Assembly (NCBI RefSeq): GCF_037969725.1
Contig: NZ_CP150203.1
Location: 6,749,501-6,813,500 of the forward strand
DNA: 64,000 nucleotides
Direction: 5' to 3'
Source of the DNA: Paenibacillus sp. FSL W8-0426
GTDB lineage: Bacteria > Bacillota > Bacilli > Paenibacillales > Paenibacillaceae
Shown here one piece after another: positions 1 to 8,595 of this stretch. Both the position numbers and the translations under genes were made by a program. Position 1 is the stretch's first letter. Each line of letters begins with the position of its first letter. The notes under the pieces were generated by a model that searched no databases, was not told the DNA's origin, and saw nothing but the letters and a program-made list of their open reading frames with translations.

Positions 1-504
1 CATGTTAAGCGCGGCTTTGGACGCTGCATAGGCCGGCGTGCCAATCCGCTGCACAAGCGCTTCCGTGGACATCATGCGGATGGAGCCGATGGCACTGCTC
101 TGGTTGACGATTCTGCCCGCTTCGCTCTTGAGCAGCAAGGGGAGCAAGGCCTCCGTAATGTAATAGGGAGCGAACGCGTTGACTTCAAATGTATCCCGGA
201 ACGCATCCCCTGCGTAATCTGCATTTTCAAGCCATACCCCTGCATTGTTCACCAAAATATCGAGTCGGCCATACGTGCTTGCGATATGCTCGGCCAGCGC
301 TTCGATATGGGCAGCATTGGTGACTTCAAGCTCTACTCCGCTCGCCGCAATTCCTTCTTCCCGGAGCCTGGCTGCGGTTTCGTCCGCCGCCGCTTGGGTT
401 CGAGCCGCAACCAGTACCGTAATCCCTTGCTGTCCCAACTGTCTGGCCACCTCGTAGCCGATGCCTTTATTCGCTCCGGTAATTAATGCGATTTTATTTT
501 CCAT
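1..504 (-). CDS. SDR-family NAD(P)-dependent oxidoreductase, truncated by window edge
   Basis: Reading the minus strand from ATG at 504 gives 168 codons open to base 1, so the C-terminus lies outside the window. Seen: the Rossmann glycine motif TGANKGIG near residues 9-16, the NNAG motif near residue 90, a catalytic-type Ser (NQSSAIGS) and the YAASK catalytic Tyr/Lys pair near the cut end. These are diagnostic of classical short-chain dehydrogenases. A GAGGAG Shine-Dalgarno sequence precedes the start. It resembles the complete SDR at 54446-55198. It lies just downstream of the quinone-reductase gene on the same strand, so the two may be co-transcribed under the TetR regulator. The substrate cannot be told from sequence. 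Confidence 0.9.
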   Translation of the reverse strand, partial: MENKIALITGANKGIGYEVARQLGQQGITVLVAARTQAAADETAARLREEGIAASGVELEVTNAAHIEALAEHIASTYGRLDILVNNAGVWLENADYAGDAFRDTFEVNAFAPYYITEALLPLLLKSEAGRIVNQSSAIGSIRMMSTEALVQRIGTPAYAASKAALNM

Positions 505-535
505 TTCAATCTCCTCCTCTATGTTTAACCACGTT

Positions 536-1096
536 TTATTTGTTGATGGTGATCAGACCGCCTGTTTGAACATGACGGACATGCTTCAGATGGCTTGCAT
601 AGGCGATTTGGCTTTCCTCGATCTGTTCGTCTGAAATGTGGTTGGCATTATGCACAGCAAAAGGCGGCAAATAATGTGCGCTCACATAGTTGGCCAGCGC
701 CTCCATCGGCTTCGCGATATCGCGAATGGTGAACAGATTGTATCCTCCAGGCTGATATGAAGCCGCTGTGCCCGCCGTCGAGATGGCGATGCCGATTTCC
801 TTGCCTTTCAAATGTTCTCCCTCCGGGCCAAAAGCCCACCCGTATGCCAGCACTTCGTCGAACCATTGCTTCAGCAACGGTGGCGTGCTGTACCAAAACA
901 ACGGGTATTGGAAAATGATCCGGTCATGGCTGTCCAGCAGTTCCTGCTCACGTTCCACATTAATCTTTCCATCGGGATAAGCTGCATACAGATCGTGTAC
1001 GACAATGTCCGTTTCTTTTTGTATGGCTTCAACCAAGGCGCGGTTGACGCGGGAATGCTCTAAGTTCGGATGGGCAACGACAATCAAGGTGTTCAT
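536..1096 (-). CDS. Flavodoxin-fold NAD(P)H-dependent (quinone) oxidoreductase
   Basis: 186 residues, the usual length of the MdaB/YwrO/KefG family of FMN- or FAD-binding quinone reductases. Seen: N-terminal MNTLIVVAHPN with the phosphate-binding loop HPNLEHSRVN, and FQYPLFWYSTPPLLKQWFDEV, the strongly conserved family motif around residue 90, followed by GW.FGPEGEHLKGK. Start chosen at ATG 1096 with GGAGAG seven bases upstream. Known for the family: two-electron reduction of quinones or electrophiles in the cytoplasm. It lies between a TetR repressor gene and an SDR gene, all on the same strand. A palindrome just upstream (1123-1136) shares a half-site with the TetR operator, so TetR control is likely. 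Confidence 0.9.
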   Translation of the reverse strand: MNTLIVVAHPNLEHSRVNRALVEAIQKETDIVVHDLYAAYPDGKINVEREQELLDSHDRIIFQYPLFWYSTPPLLKQWFDEVLAYGWAFGPEGEHLKGKEIGIAISTAGTAASYQPGGYNLFTIRDIAKPMEALANYVSAHYLPPFAVHNANHISDEQIEESQIAYASHLKHVRHVQTGGLITINK

Positions 1097-1122
1097 GGTT
1101 ATCTCTCCTTCACATTTTATTG

Positions 1123-1136
1123 AGAATGATCATTCT
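1123..1136. promoter_or_regulatory. 14-bp perfect palindrome upstream of the oxidoreductase
   Basis: AGAATGATCATTCT is self-complementary and followed by AATTA. Its right half GATCATTCTAAT differs by one base from GATCGTTCTAAT in the TetR operator at 1803-1820. I infer a second TetR-binding site; a Fur-type site was considered because of the AATGATCATT core. Confidence 0.45.
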
Positions 1137-1164
1137 AATTAGGCGAAAAAAAATTGGTCTCTGC

Positions 1165-1743
1165 TTATTTCTCTAAAATTCGCATAGCCTGATTGGCAAT
1201 CCGCTCAATCTTTTCCTTGGAAACCGAGGTCCGAACCATCACCCGAATGCCGGTCATGGCATTGTGCAACGATTCAGCGAGTTCCTTTGCTTCATAATCC
1301 GTGGTGAATTCGCCGTTTTGCTGGCCCCATGATACGATTTCGGTGAGCAGCCCTTCCGACTTTTCGAATGCGCACACCGCTTTGGCATCCACTTCGCCAT
1401 CCCGCATCGCCAGCTCTGCCGCAGAATTCACGATCATGCAGCCTGGCGGGACGTCTTCTTCGCCGTAAATCATGAATTCAAACACGAACCGAACCGCTTC
1501 CTTCGCCGTCTTCGACCGCTTTACCCCAGCCGTTAATCTGGCGCTAATCCGCTCGTCGAATCGATCGATGGCTCTCAGGAACAACGTGTGTTTGTCCGTA
1601 AACGTGTCGTATAGGCTCCTGCGGTGAATGCCCATATGTTCGACGAGATCGTTCATTGACGTTTTCTCGTACCCTTGTTCCCAGAAAAGCTTCATGGCCT
1701 TATCCAATACGGCTTGCTCTTCGAACTCTTTGCTTCTGGCCAT
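1165..1743 (-). CDS. TetR/AcrR-family transcriptional regulator
   Basis: 192 residues from MARSKEFEEQAVLDKAM. The N-terminal helix-turn-helix is evident (AMKLFWEQGYEKTSMNDLVEHMGIHRRSLYDTFTDKHTLF, about residues 15-55), followed by an all-helical ligand domain containing PPGCMIVNSAAELA, typical of the YxaF/LmrA-like TetR_C subfamily. ATG 1743 is preferred over the longer start at 1767 because GGAGGG lies about seven bases before it. An inverted repeat upstream suggests autorepression. Neighbouring redox genes downstream on the same strand are probable targets; such regulators commonly sense quinones or electrophiles (inference). Confidence 0.93.
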   Translation of the reverse strand: MARSKEFEEQAVLDKAMKLFWEQGYEKTSMNDLVEHMGIHRRSLYDTFTDKHTLFLRAIDRFDERISARLTAGVKRSKTAKEAVRFVFEFMIYGEEDVPPGCMIVNSAAELAMRDGEVDAKAVCAFEKSEGLLTEIVSWGQQNGEFTTDYEAKELAESLHNAMTGIRVMVRTSVSKEKIERIANQAMRILEK

Positions 1744-1780
1744 TTCATTTCCCTCCAGTGATCTCATCTTAGCATATTGG

Positions 1781-1816
1781 GAACGACCAGTAAAGAATTA
1801 TTTTTACTGATCGTTC
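1781..1816. promoter_or_regulatory. Probable TetR operator (inverted repeat)
   Basis: GAACGACCAGTAAA at 1781-1794 is repeated as TTTACTGATCGTTC at 1803-1816, two 14-bp arms with one mismatch and an 8-bp spacer. It lies 38-73 bp upstream of the tetR start codon, where an autoregulatory operator would be expected. Confidence 0.7.
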
Positions 1817-1855
1817 TAATATTGCACTCTAGCCGTTGGTGTCAGACTTTTACGT

Positions 1856-1979
1856 CTATATACGCCACACTAATTAATCACACAAGGCCACTGCGAGTGC
1901 AGTACCATCTTCCGATCGCTGTTATCTCCAGATTGGTTCTGCCTCTCCGTTAACGTGTGTTTTTTTGCAATTTATATAG
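1856..1979 (-). repeat. Structured inverted-repeat element, copy A (internally deleted)
   Basis: Read on the minus strand it begins CTATATAAATTGC and ends in the complement of CTATATACGCCAC. It shares a near-identical 33-bp left block (CACACGTTAACGGAGAGGCA and onward) and a 38-bp right block (GATAACAGCGATCGGAAGAT and onward) with copy C at 12705-12932. The middle of copy C is missing, as if lost by recombination between the direct repeats AATCTGGAG and AATCTGGGG. The left end overlaps the last nine codons of the HAD gene. Confidence 0.75.
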
Positions 1980-2627
1980 CTTCGGCAAAACGGTGAGCAG
2001 TTTCCGCAAGTCATTGATCACAATGTCCGCTTGAGCCAACTCGTCCTCTTGGGCAAAGTCGAAGCTGCACCCAATGGCCGTCAGTCCGTTGTCTTTGGCG
2101 GCTCGGATATCCGATAAACGGTCGCCGACTACGGCCCCCTGTTCGATCTCGTATTTTCGCAAGATACTGCCTACCAGATCCGACTTATTCAAGGATGGAA
2201 TGCGCTCAATGCTGAACACTTCCGTAATCCAGTGAGTCAGATCATAGTGATCCACGATGGTTTTCAAGTATCTTTCCAATCCGTTGCTGGCTATAAAAAT
2301 GGAATATTGCTGTGCCCGCAGGCCGCGGAATACCTCCTCGACATGGGGATACAGTTCTCCCTTGCCCGCCTCGATATTCGAGATTAACCTTTCTAGAAAA
2401 AAACCGTCCGTCTGGGCTCGTACATGCTGAGCGTGCTCCGGCAACAATGTTTCCCACACTTTTGGCAGGGGAGCTCCCATGATTTGACGGTACTGATCGA
2501 TCGGCGTCTCTCCAACCCATACACCCATGGAACGCAAACGTTCAAACGTGTCTTCCAAAGAACATTCCAGAATCTTATCGGTTTGAAACAACGTCCCGTC
2601 CATATCGAATATGATCGATTTCTTCAT
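1950..2627 (-). CDS. HAD-superfamily hydrolase (phosphoglycolate phosphatase-like)
   Basis: 225 residues. Motif I FDMDGTLFQTD (Asp8 nucleophile, Asp10) is at the N-terminus, a helical cap follows, motif II is ASNG, the motif III Lys lies in the NKSD region and motif IV is GDRLSDI. This matches Gph/YjjG-type phosphatases that dephosphorylate small phosphometabolites in the cytoplasm. The last nine residues (LYKLQKNTR) and the TAA stop are encoded inside repeat element copy A, so the native C-terminus was probably different. A GGGAAGAGAG ribosome binding site precedes ATG 2627. It appears monocistronic. Confidence 0.9.
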   Translation of the reverse strand: MKKSIIFDMDGTLFQTDKILECSLEDTFERLRSMGVWVGETPIDQYRQIMGAPLPKVWETLLPEHAQHVRAQTDGFFLERLISNIEAGKGELYPHVEEVFRGLRAQQYSIFIASNGLERYLKTIVDHYDLTHWITEVFSIERIPSLNKSDLVGSILRKYEIEQGAVVGDRLSDIRAAKDNGLTAIGCSFDFAQEDELAQADIVINDLRKLLTVLPKLYKLQKNTR

Positions 2628-2844
2628 GCTGCTCTCTTCCCTTCATATGGATACGGATAAACGTATCGCTCACTATTTGGTGTTCATCAATAGATTATAT
2701 TTTTTGATGATTTAGAAGATATCCCCATACTATCATTTAACGTAAATATACAAGGTGGATTTCAGAAAAAAATCATATGAAGCAAACTGTTTTTTCGATA
2801 TAGTATCTCTGGGGAGTTGAGAAATATGGAATGGAGGGCTGTCT

Positions 2845-3564
2845 TTGGAGCCATTGAAACATCTCTTGGAAACGCGGTCAGCCGGACACCTGTTGGACAT
2901 TGGAACAGGAACGGGAAAATTCATCCCCACCCTGCTGAATGCATTTCGGAATGATTATGCTCGAATTACAGGAATCGATACCGATATCCGAGCCATAGAA
3001 CAGGCTAATCAGCAATACAGCGATGACGGTAACATCCATTTCCTCGTCATGGATGTGGAGAGTTTGCAGTTCGGCGAGCATACCTTCGACACCGTGTGTA
3101 TATCGAACACCTTGCATCATTTGCCCACCCTCACAAACGCTCTGACCGAAGCCGTCAGGGTGCTTAAACCCGATGGCCTGATGTTGATCAATGAAATGTT
3201 CCAGGATCACCAGACGGAGGCACAACAAAATCATGTCCTGTACCATCATCTGGAGGCGGACATCGATTCGGCCCTGGGCATCTTGCATAGACACACCTAC
3301 AAGAAGCAGGAAATTCTCGATCTGATCGAAACGCTGAATGTAACGATTATCGATACGATAGAGTACGTGGAGCCCAAATCAGACTTAAAAAATGAGCAGG
3401 AAATGACCATCGTGGCACATGCCTGCGACAACCATGTTGCTCGAACCATTCACCTGCCCAACCACGAGCATTTCAAACGACGGGGCGAAGAATTCAAAGC
3501 GAGACTCCGTGCATATGGCATTCTGCGCGCTACGCAGTTGGTTGTAATATGTACGAAACACTAA
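2845..3564 (+). CDS. Class I SAM-dependent methyltransferase
   Basis: 239 residues from a TTG start at 2845, chosen because GGAGGG lies six bases upstream; nearby ATGs at 2826 and 2831 are in other frames. Motif I LLDIGTGTGKF (about residues 16-26) is the SAM-binding glycine loop, ITGIDTDIRA is motif II, VMDVESLQF motif III, and NTLHHLPTLTNALTEAVRVLKPDG is the typical post-I region of UbiE/Methyltransf_11 proteins. The C-terminal 80 residues are less conserved and may define the acceptor, which is unknown. Divergent from the HAD gene with a 217-bp gap. Confidence 0.88.
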   Translation: MEPLKHLLETRSAGHLLDIGTGTGKFIPTLLNAFRNDYARITGIDTDIRAIEQANQQYSDDGNIHFLVMDVESLQFGEHTFDTVCISNTLHHLPTLTNALTEAVRVLKPDGLMLINEMFQDHQTEAQQNHVLYHHLEADIDSALGILHRHTYKKQEILDLIETLNVTIIDTIEYVEPKSDLKNEQEMTIVAHACDNHVARTIHLPNHEHFKRRGEEFKARLRAYGILRATQLVVICTKH

Positions 3565-3599
3565 ATAAGAGTTCGAGGGGCGACGCTGCACCTTGTCGC

Positions 3600-3661
3600 T
3601 GCGGGAACCTACGGTTCCGCTTATGAAAAGAAACGCCTATTCCTAAGGAATGAGCGTTTCT
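3600..3661. terminator. Two stacked hairpins after the methyltransferase
   Basis: The first hairpin (3600-3620) pairs GCGGGAACC with GGTTCCGC. The second (3629-3661) pairs AGAAACGC and ATTCC with GGAAT and GCGTTTCT. No strong T-run follows, so termination is an inference from position. Confidence 0.45.
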
Positions 3662-3674
3662 GCCGTGACCTTTA

Positions 3675-3869
3675 CTATATAGATTGAACCGTAAATTTAC
3701 ACGATAACGAAGAGGGCAGAAAGAATCTGGAGAAGCGAAGCGGTCGCATTTATCACCGGATTTTCCCCTTGAAAAAGGGGATCAAAGAAATCAGGGGATA
3801 AGAGCGATCGAAAGATGGTTCTGACCGCGTAGTGACTCTGTGTAAAAATCATTGGTTCAACCTATATAG
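3675..3869 (+). repeat. Structured inverted-repeat element, copy B
   Basis: 195 bp with ends CTATATAGATTGAACC and, inverted, CTATATAGGTTGAACC. The core AGAATCTGGAGAAGCGAAGC and the block after GGATTTTCCCC match copy C, but end and stem sequences differ while remaining self-complementary (for example CCCCTT GAA AAAGGGG here against CCCG..AAGGG in copy C). The right end encodes the last residues and stop of the AraC gene at 3857. Confidence 0.75.
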
Positions 3870-4741
3870 CTCTTTTTCTGTACAGGTATCCAAATCTCGC
3901 TTCGATATTGCGGCGAAGTCACGTCCGGGTGTTCATTCCACAGCATTTCCGGTCCTTCCGCCAATTCAAAATTCGATGAAGGAAGCCATTCCGCAAAGAT
4001 TCGCCCCCATACCTCCTGAAGCGTATCGGGAAAAGGACCAACGGCAGTAAACACCGCCCACGTTGAAGCCGACACCTCCAATGCTGCCAAACCCTCCGGA
4101 GCTTTCAACGTCGTGGCCGCTCCTATGAAATGATCCAGCTCGCCCTTCTCCTCCATCCTTCCCTCACCAAAGTGAGAAGAAGCACTGATGATGCCTGAAG
4201 GTTCGATATTGGACAATCCCTTGATCGCGCCGATCAGCTCCGGCGTCAGGCTCTGGTACATTGCAGCGATATCCGGGTTCACTCCATGAAACACGATAGG
4301 TACCCTTTTGCTGATGCCCACGATGCGAAATGCTTCCTTTTGCTCCACACGGTAATTCATTTCTCCGCCTCCCTGAATGGTCAATTGAAATGTCATCCGC
4401 GGGAAGGCTTTGAGCGATGAACCATGGCCCCTAGCCTCGGAGGGCGTAACCCCATGCACGGCCTGAAAAGCTCTCGCAAACGAATCCGGCGAAGCATATC
4501 CGTATTTGATCGCAACGTCAATAACTTTGCTGCCGTCCCGGCTTAGATCGAATGCAGCCAGCGTCAACCGCCGGCGCCGGATATATTCGGATAACGTCAT
4601 GCCGCTGAGAAAGGAAAACATGCGCGTGAAATGGTATTCGGAACAGCAGGCAATCCGAGTCACCTCTTTCATATCCAGCGTGCTGTCCAGATTCTTTTCC
4701 ACGTACTTCAAAGCTTCGTTTAATCGAGCCAGCATATCCAT
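3857..4741 (-). CDS. AraC-family regulator with GyrI-like effector-binding domain
   Basis: 294 residues from ATG 4741, preceded by the ribosome binding site GGAGGTGA; the frame stays open further upstream but without one. Residues 1-100 carry two helix-turn-helix motifs ([20 protein letters not shown] and [20 protein letters not shown]) followed by the typical HGVTPSEAR. From about residue 130 ([20 protein letters not shown]) comes a GyrI/AraC_E_bind domain, as in BltR-like or YdeE-type regulators that bind hydrophobic drugs or cations. The C-terminal YIG and TGA stop lie inside repeat element copy B, so the original end may have been replaced. No adjacent target gene is obvious. Confidence 0.9.
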   Translation of the reverse strand: MDMLARLNEALKYVEKNLDSTLDMKEVTRIACCSEYHFTRMFSFLSGMTLSEYIRRRRLTLAAFDLSRDGSKVIDVAIKYGYASPDSFARAFQAVHGVTPSEARGHGSSLKAFPRMTFQLTIQGGGEMNYRVEQKEAFRIVGISKRVPIVFHGVNPDIAAMYQSLTPELIGAIKGLSNIEPSGIISASSHFGEGRMEEKGELDHFIGAATTLKAPEGLAALEVSASTWAVFTAVGPFPDTLQEVWGRIFAEWLPSSNFELAEGPEMLWNEHPDVTSPQYRSEIWIPVQKKSYIG

Positions 4742-4963
4742 GCCCTCACCTCCCCGTACATTCAGCATAACAAAGCCATTCGCTGCCGACCCGACATTCC
4801 CTGCACCATTTTGCAGGCTGCACCGCTTTTGTTGCCGGCTCAAACGGTATGAATAAACCAGGCGGATACAGAAAGACAGGCAAAAGAGCAGCCTTGCAGC
4901 AACGCCCGAATGCCTGTTTTGCCTTCGCAATGATTTTTGACAAATCTCAAATCTCTCGCAATT

Positions 4964-7120
4964 TCACATCAAATACTCTGCCATGATCCGCTCAATTTCA
5001 AATGGTGTGATTCCTTGATCCACCGCATAGACGGTATCGGCCTGATCCGCTGCATCCACCAGTTCACCCCGGGCCTTGGCATGCATCATGAACAGCTGGT
5101 ACAGGTCCGGCTTACGCAATGACGTCATCGCTTTGCCGATCAGCACCATGCCTTTCTGGTTGCTTTCGACGTTGTTGGAATACTGGAGTTGGCTCGTCAG
5201 CGCCAGATCGGTCCAAATGACCGTTCGCTCTAACAGATCGAGAATGACGGGGATCGCAATCTGGGTGTCGGCAGCGACGTCGATTTTGTTCGCGACTGTC
5301 TTCGGCTCGAACGCCTCGCCGGAACCCGGCTTTTTGCGCATCATCCAGCCCACGAAGCACTCCGGCAGGTCGCAATACGGATGACTGGTGTACGAGAGCA
5401 AACTCGCCACGACATAACGCCCGCCATACTGGACGATCGATGGAATATGCAGATCGATGAACTCGCACGCGCCATGTGGCGCAGTCACGATATCGCCGCT
5501 GTGGACCGCCTTGTACTTGGAAGAGCGCAGGTTCGTATATGAAATATGCTCGACGTAGTTCCACTGGTCGTCATACATTACCGCAGACAGGTCAATATCG
5601 ACACGTCCGGTGTCCTGTCCATTGACCTTGCCTTCTTTCCACCAGCTGAAAAAACGGATGGTGTCCCCCTCAGCCATCGGCATCCGAGACCCGCGTACGA
5701 CTGTGTGCAGTGCCTTGCTTGCGGATCTTTGAGAAAATGGCACAACATAATCATTCAGACGCGGATCAACATACGTCTTCCCAAGCGCAGGCAGGTCAGT
5801 GAATCGCCTGATCAGTGCCTGCTCGCACAACTCGACCACGTCCCGGCAGGTCTCCTCATCGATGACAGGCAGCTCATCCGGAATGGCAAACGCTTTGGCG
5901 ACATTGCCTTTCGGGAAAAACACTCGTAAATCCTGCGGTTCATTCCTGCGCGCAAAATGCTCCTTCACCTGCAGCAATACAGGTGTCGATACCTGATGCA
6001 CGACTTCACCAAACGCCAGCAGCACATACACCTTGTCTTCGGTTAACCGCAACAGCTGATCCAGTCTTCTCGCAAATTCGCCAGGGCGCTGCGACAGCAG
6101 GTCGATCAGGCTCCACACATTTTCATACTGGAACGCCAACTCCACACTACCGTTAAACGTGGTGAAAGGTTTATCGTTCCGCAGGACGTCAAAAGCCTCC
6201 TGACAGCGCGGATAACGATGCTTATACTCGGAAGGATGCAAAATCTCGCCGAGGCGAATCCAGCGTTCTTTATAACGAAGCATATCCTCGGTCATTGAAC
6301 CGCATTGCTCCAGTAATCCAAGCAAAAGGCGCCGCTCACGGCGTTTGAATTTGCGAAAGCGCGAAGCCGAGGCAAGGCTTACGTCGCCATCTGACCAAGC
6401 AACGGCCAAGCGAAGAACATCCGTGGCTGTTTTGAAATAACCCCCGACGAGGTCCATGCTTGCCTTTTCGTGTCTCAATAATGCTGCTACGACGAATCCG
6501 GCGTTTTCCTTGAACGGGATCTCGTCAGGCAATAACGCCTGCAGCTGTTCGGGACCGGCTTGCTCCAGCACCGCATCAATGTCTTTTTTGTCCGTTTCCG
6601 AGATGGAGCCCTTTGCTTCGATCAACTGGCGGATCAGGCCAATGAAATGATGCTCGCTTCCCAGGTCGATGACTTTCAAGTCCACACGTTCCAACAATGG
6701 CAGCGGCTCTCGTTTTGACACCTTCTGTTCCGGCAGGATATTCGTCAGATAATGAAGGATGGCATTCAGGTATAACTCGGCTTCGTCCGCCTCCATGACT
6801 TGTGCCGGAAATCCGGCATACATCGGTTTGTACTTCACATGCGCTCCGACCATAAGCTCCAAATCGACGACAAGCTGCTTAACCAATGCTTCGAATTGAT
6901 CCTGGGAAAGCTGGCGAACAGCCTGGATTAACCGATCCGAGAAGGTGAAACCAAGCGACTCGATATTTTTCAGGGCAGTGGCCAGCATGTCGTTTGCCAC
7001 CCGGTTCTCCTTGTTCGTTTGTTCTATATATGGTTCTACAATAAGTTTTTTCGCTCTTCTTACATAAATGGTATTCATCATGATTAAAGAGTCCAGGAAA
7101 GCCATGTCCCTATCAAACAT
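4964..7120 (-). CDS. Large cytoplasmic protein with C-terminal TerD-like domain
   Basis: 718 residues, no signal peptide or membrane segment seen. The first 450 residues are predicted mostly helical and I do not recognise them. From about residue 470 (VVRGSRMPMAEGDTIRFF) the sequence becomes beta-rich, and GRVDIDLSAVMYDD, AVHSGDIVTAPHGACEFIDL resemble the TerD fold of tellurite/stress proteins. The last 100 residues are helical again. The whole resembles the MXAN_6230/SCO0854-type cytoplasmic proteins (low confidence). Start is uncertain: ATG 7120 gives the longest form, while ATGs at 7081 and 7078 directly follow the stop of a small leader frame. Divergent from the gene at 7434. Confidence 0.8.
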   Translation of the reverse strand: MFDRDMAFLDSLIMMNTIYVRRAKKLIVEPYIEQTNKENRVANDMLATALKNIESLGFTFSDRLIQAVRQLSQDQFEALVKQLVVDLELMVGAHVKYKPMYAGFPAQVMEADEAELYLNAILHYLTNILPEQKVSKREPLPLLERVDLKVIDLGSEHHFIGLIRQLIEAKGSISETDKKDIDAVLEQAGPEQLQALLPDEIPFKENAGFVVAALLRHEKASMDLVGGYFKTATDVLRLAVAWSDGDVSLASASRFRKFKRRERRLLLGLLEQCGSMTEDMLRYKERWIRLGEILHPSEYKHRYPRCQEAFDVLRNDKPFTTFNGSVELAFQYENVWSLIDLLSQRPGEFARRLDQLLRLTEDKVYVLLAFGEVVHQVSTPVLLQVKEHFARRNEPQDLRVFFPKGNVAKAFAIPDELPVIDEETCRDVVELCEQALIRRFTDLPALGKTYVDPRLNDYVVPFSQRSASKALHTVVRGSRMPMAEGDTIRFFSWWKEGKVNGQDTGRVDIDLSAVMYDDQWNYVEHISYTNLRSSKYKAVHSGDIVTAPHGACEFIDLHIPSIVQYGGRYVVASLLSYTSHPYCDLPECFVGWMMRKKPGSGEAFEPKTVANKIDVAADTQIAIPVILDLLERTVIWTDLALTSQLQYSNNVESNQKGMVLIGKAMTSLRKPDLYQLFMMHAKARGELVDAADQADTVYAVDQGITPFEIERIMAEYLM

Positions 7121-7149
7121 AAAGGTTTTGGGTTAGAAGGAAGGAACAT
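7084..7149 (-). CDS. Possible 21-codon leader peptide before the TerD-like gene
   Basis: ATG 7149 opens 21 codons (MFLPSNPKPLCLIGTWLSWT and one more residue) ending with TAA two bases before the double ATG at 7081/7078. An AGAGGAGG sequence lies about 12 bases upstream, stronger than anything before the other start candidates. It may be a translationally coupled leader. Nothing else supports it. Confidence 0.25.
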   Translation of the reverse strand: MFLPSNPKPLCLIGTWLSWTL

Positions 7150-7433
7150 GATAGCCTGGACGCCTCCTCTCTGAAACAGAATCTTCAGGAGACCTGCAAC
7201 CCTAAATCTCCAATGATGTAGAAGGAAGGATCGCAATAGCCTGAAGACCAAAGACCCGAAGCTCGTGGTCCGAACCTTTGATGAACCCATCTTCCCATAT
7301 TCCTGCAATTCCCAACAGGGCAAAAGTATTACGACTCGAAATGGACGCTCATGGTTTGATGACGATGAGGGATTCATGTACACTTTTAGATGTGATTTCC
7401 AATGAATCTGATAAGAATCGAGGATAAGATTCG

Positions 7434-8513
7434 ATGCATATACAACATCTGTATCATAGTTATTTGAATATGAAATACAACCGGGCGCTGCCGTTACTGG
7501 AAACCCGACCATTCGAGTACGCTTTATGCGAAGACGGCGGGGCGGAACTGTTTTTCACCGATCACCCGGAAGAAACGTTTGCAGAGTGGCTGTCGGAGCT
7601 GCAGCCAAGAGATCCGAATTACGTTGCAAACCCGGATTGGAAGCCCATGCTTCATGAGCAATTTGCGCAACTGGACGTTTATGAGGAGCTGATTCTGTAT
7701 TATCTGCTGTACACCATCAACGCCACAACGTCGATCGCCAGCCTGAATCCGTACAATGCCATGAACGACTTTATGAAAAACTATGCTTTCTTTCAACTCA
7801 ACCCATTGACGGGCATAAGCAGACTCAGCGATGAGCAAAAAGGACAGTTAAGGGAATTTTTCTTCTTTTTCTATCTCTACGCCCATCCCGTAAACGAGGA
7901 GACGTTATACGCCTTTTCGTTCAAGGGGCATACACTCGTCCATAACAAGACTAATATCGAGGTAGAACGGTATATTTCCGCATTCCATGACCATTGCATC
8001 CACAACTTTGCGGATTTCGAAGACCGGCTGTCCATTCTCCCGTCCAACATCAAGGCGTGCAAACAACTCACGCTGGAATTACTGCGATCCATTGAAGGCC
8101 ATGCGCCCAAGCTGACCATGCCGCCGGAAGAGGGAATCGAGACCATATTGCGCCTCATCAACGACGTCGATGAAATGCTGCGCATGCATTCGGAGAACAA
8201 CGCCGAGTTGTTTGCGGTGATGCGTGATTTTATGGAGAACAACCCCGGCGCTTCAACTCCCTATTCCGAACACTGTTTCCGCATCCTGTTGCAAAACTAT
8301 GTTTCGTACATCCTCTTTTTTAACTTCGATGCCATTCGTGATCTGGTGAAGTACTTCAAGGATGACCCGCTGTGGGGCAAAACGATCATCAACCATATGT
8401 TCACGGACGCGATTTTGATTCAAAAAATCATGCGGCAGCTCCGGATTGATCTTGCCTTCTACCCGGAGGTCACTGCATTGTTCGAGGAGCAGGCGCGCCA
8501 GATTTATTTGTGA
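7434..8513 (+). CDS. Hypothetical protein, 359 residues
   Basis: I do not recognise this protein. It is acidic, rich in Phe, Tyr and Leu, apparently all-helical, with no signal peptide or clear transmembrane segment. Segments such as LILYYLLYTINATTSIASLNPYNAMNDF are too polar for a membrane span. The start ATG 7434 follows GAGGATAA by about eight bases. It is divergently transcribed from the TerD-like gene across 313 bp and lies 82 bp before the large sensor kinase on the same strand, so co-transcription with the kinase is possible. Codon use matches the neighbouring chromosomal genes. Confidence 0.8.
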   Translation: MHIQHLYHSYLNMKYNRALPLLETRPFEYALCEDGGAELFFTDHPEETFAEWLSELQPRDPNYVANPDWKPMLHEQFAQLDVYEELILYYLLYTINATTSIASLNPYNAMNDFMKNYAFFQLNPLTGISRLSDEQKGQLREFFFFFYLYAHPVNEETLYAFSFKGHTLVHNKTNIEVERYISAFHDHCIHNFADFEDRLSILPSNIKACKQLTLELLRSIEGHAPKLTMPPEEGIETILRLINDVDEMLRMHSENNAELFAVMRDFMENNPGASTPYSEHCFRILLQNYVSYILFFNFDAIRDLVKYFKDDPLWGKTIINHMFTDAILIQKIMRQLRIDLAFYPEVTALFEEQARQIYL

Positions 8514-8595
8514 GTCCGTCCTTATTCCTTAAAGCGCATTCCCTCCAAAAGACGTTTGAAAGGATGGCTCTTTATATGCAGGATTTTGGCTTATT

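Noticed and set aside
1123..1136. Fur box
   Set aside because: The AATGATCATT core is Fur-like, but no iron-related gene is nearby and the flanks match the TetR operator better.
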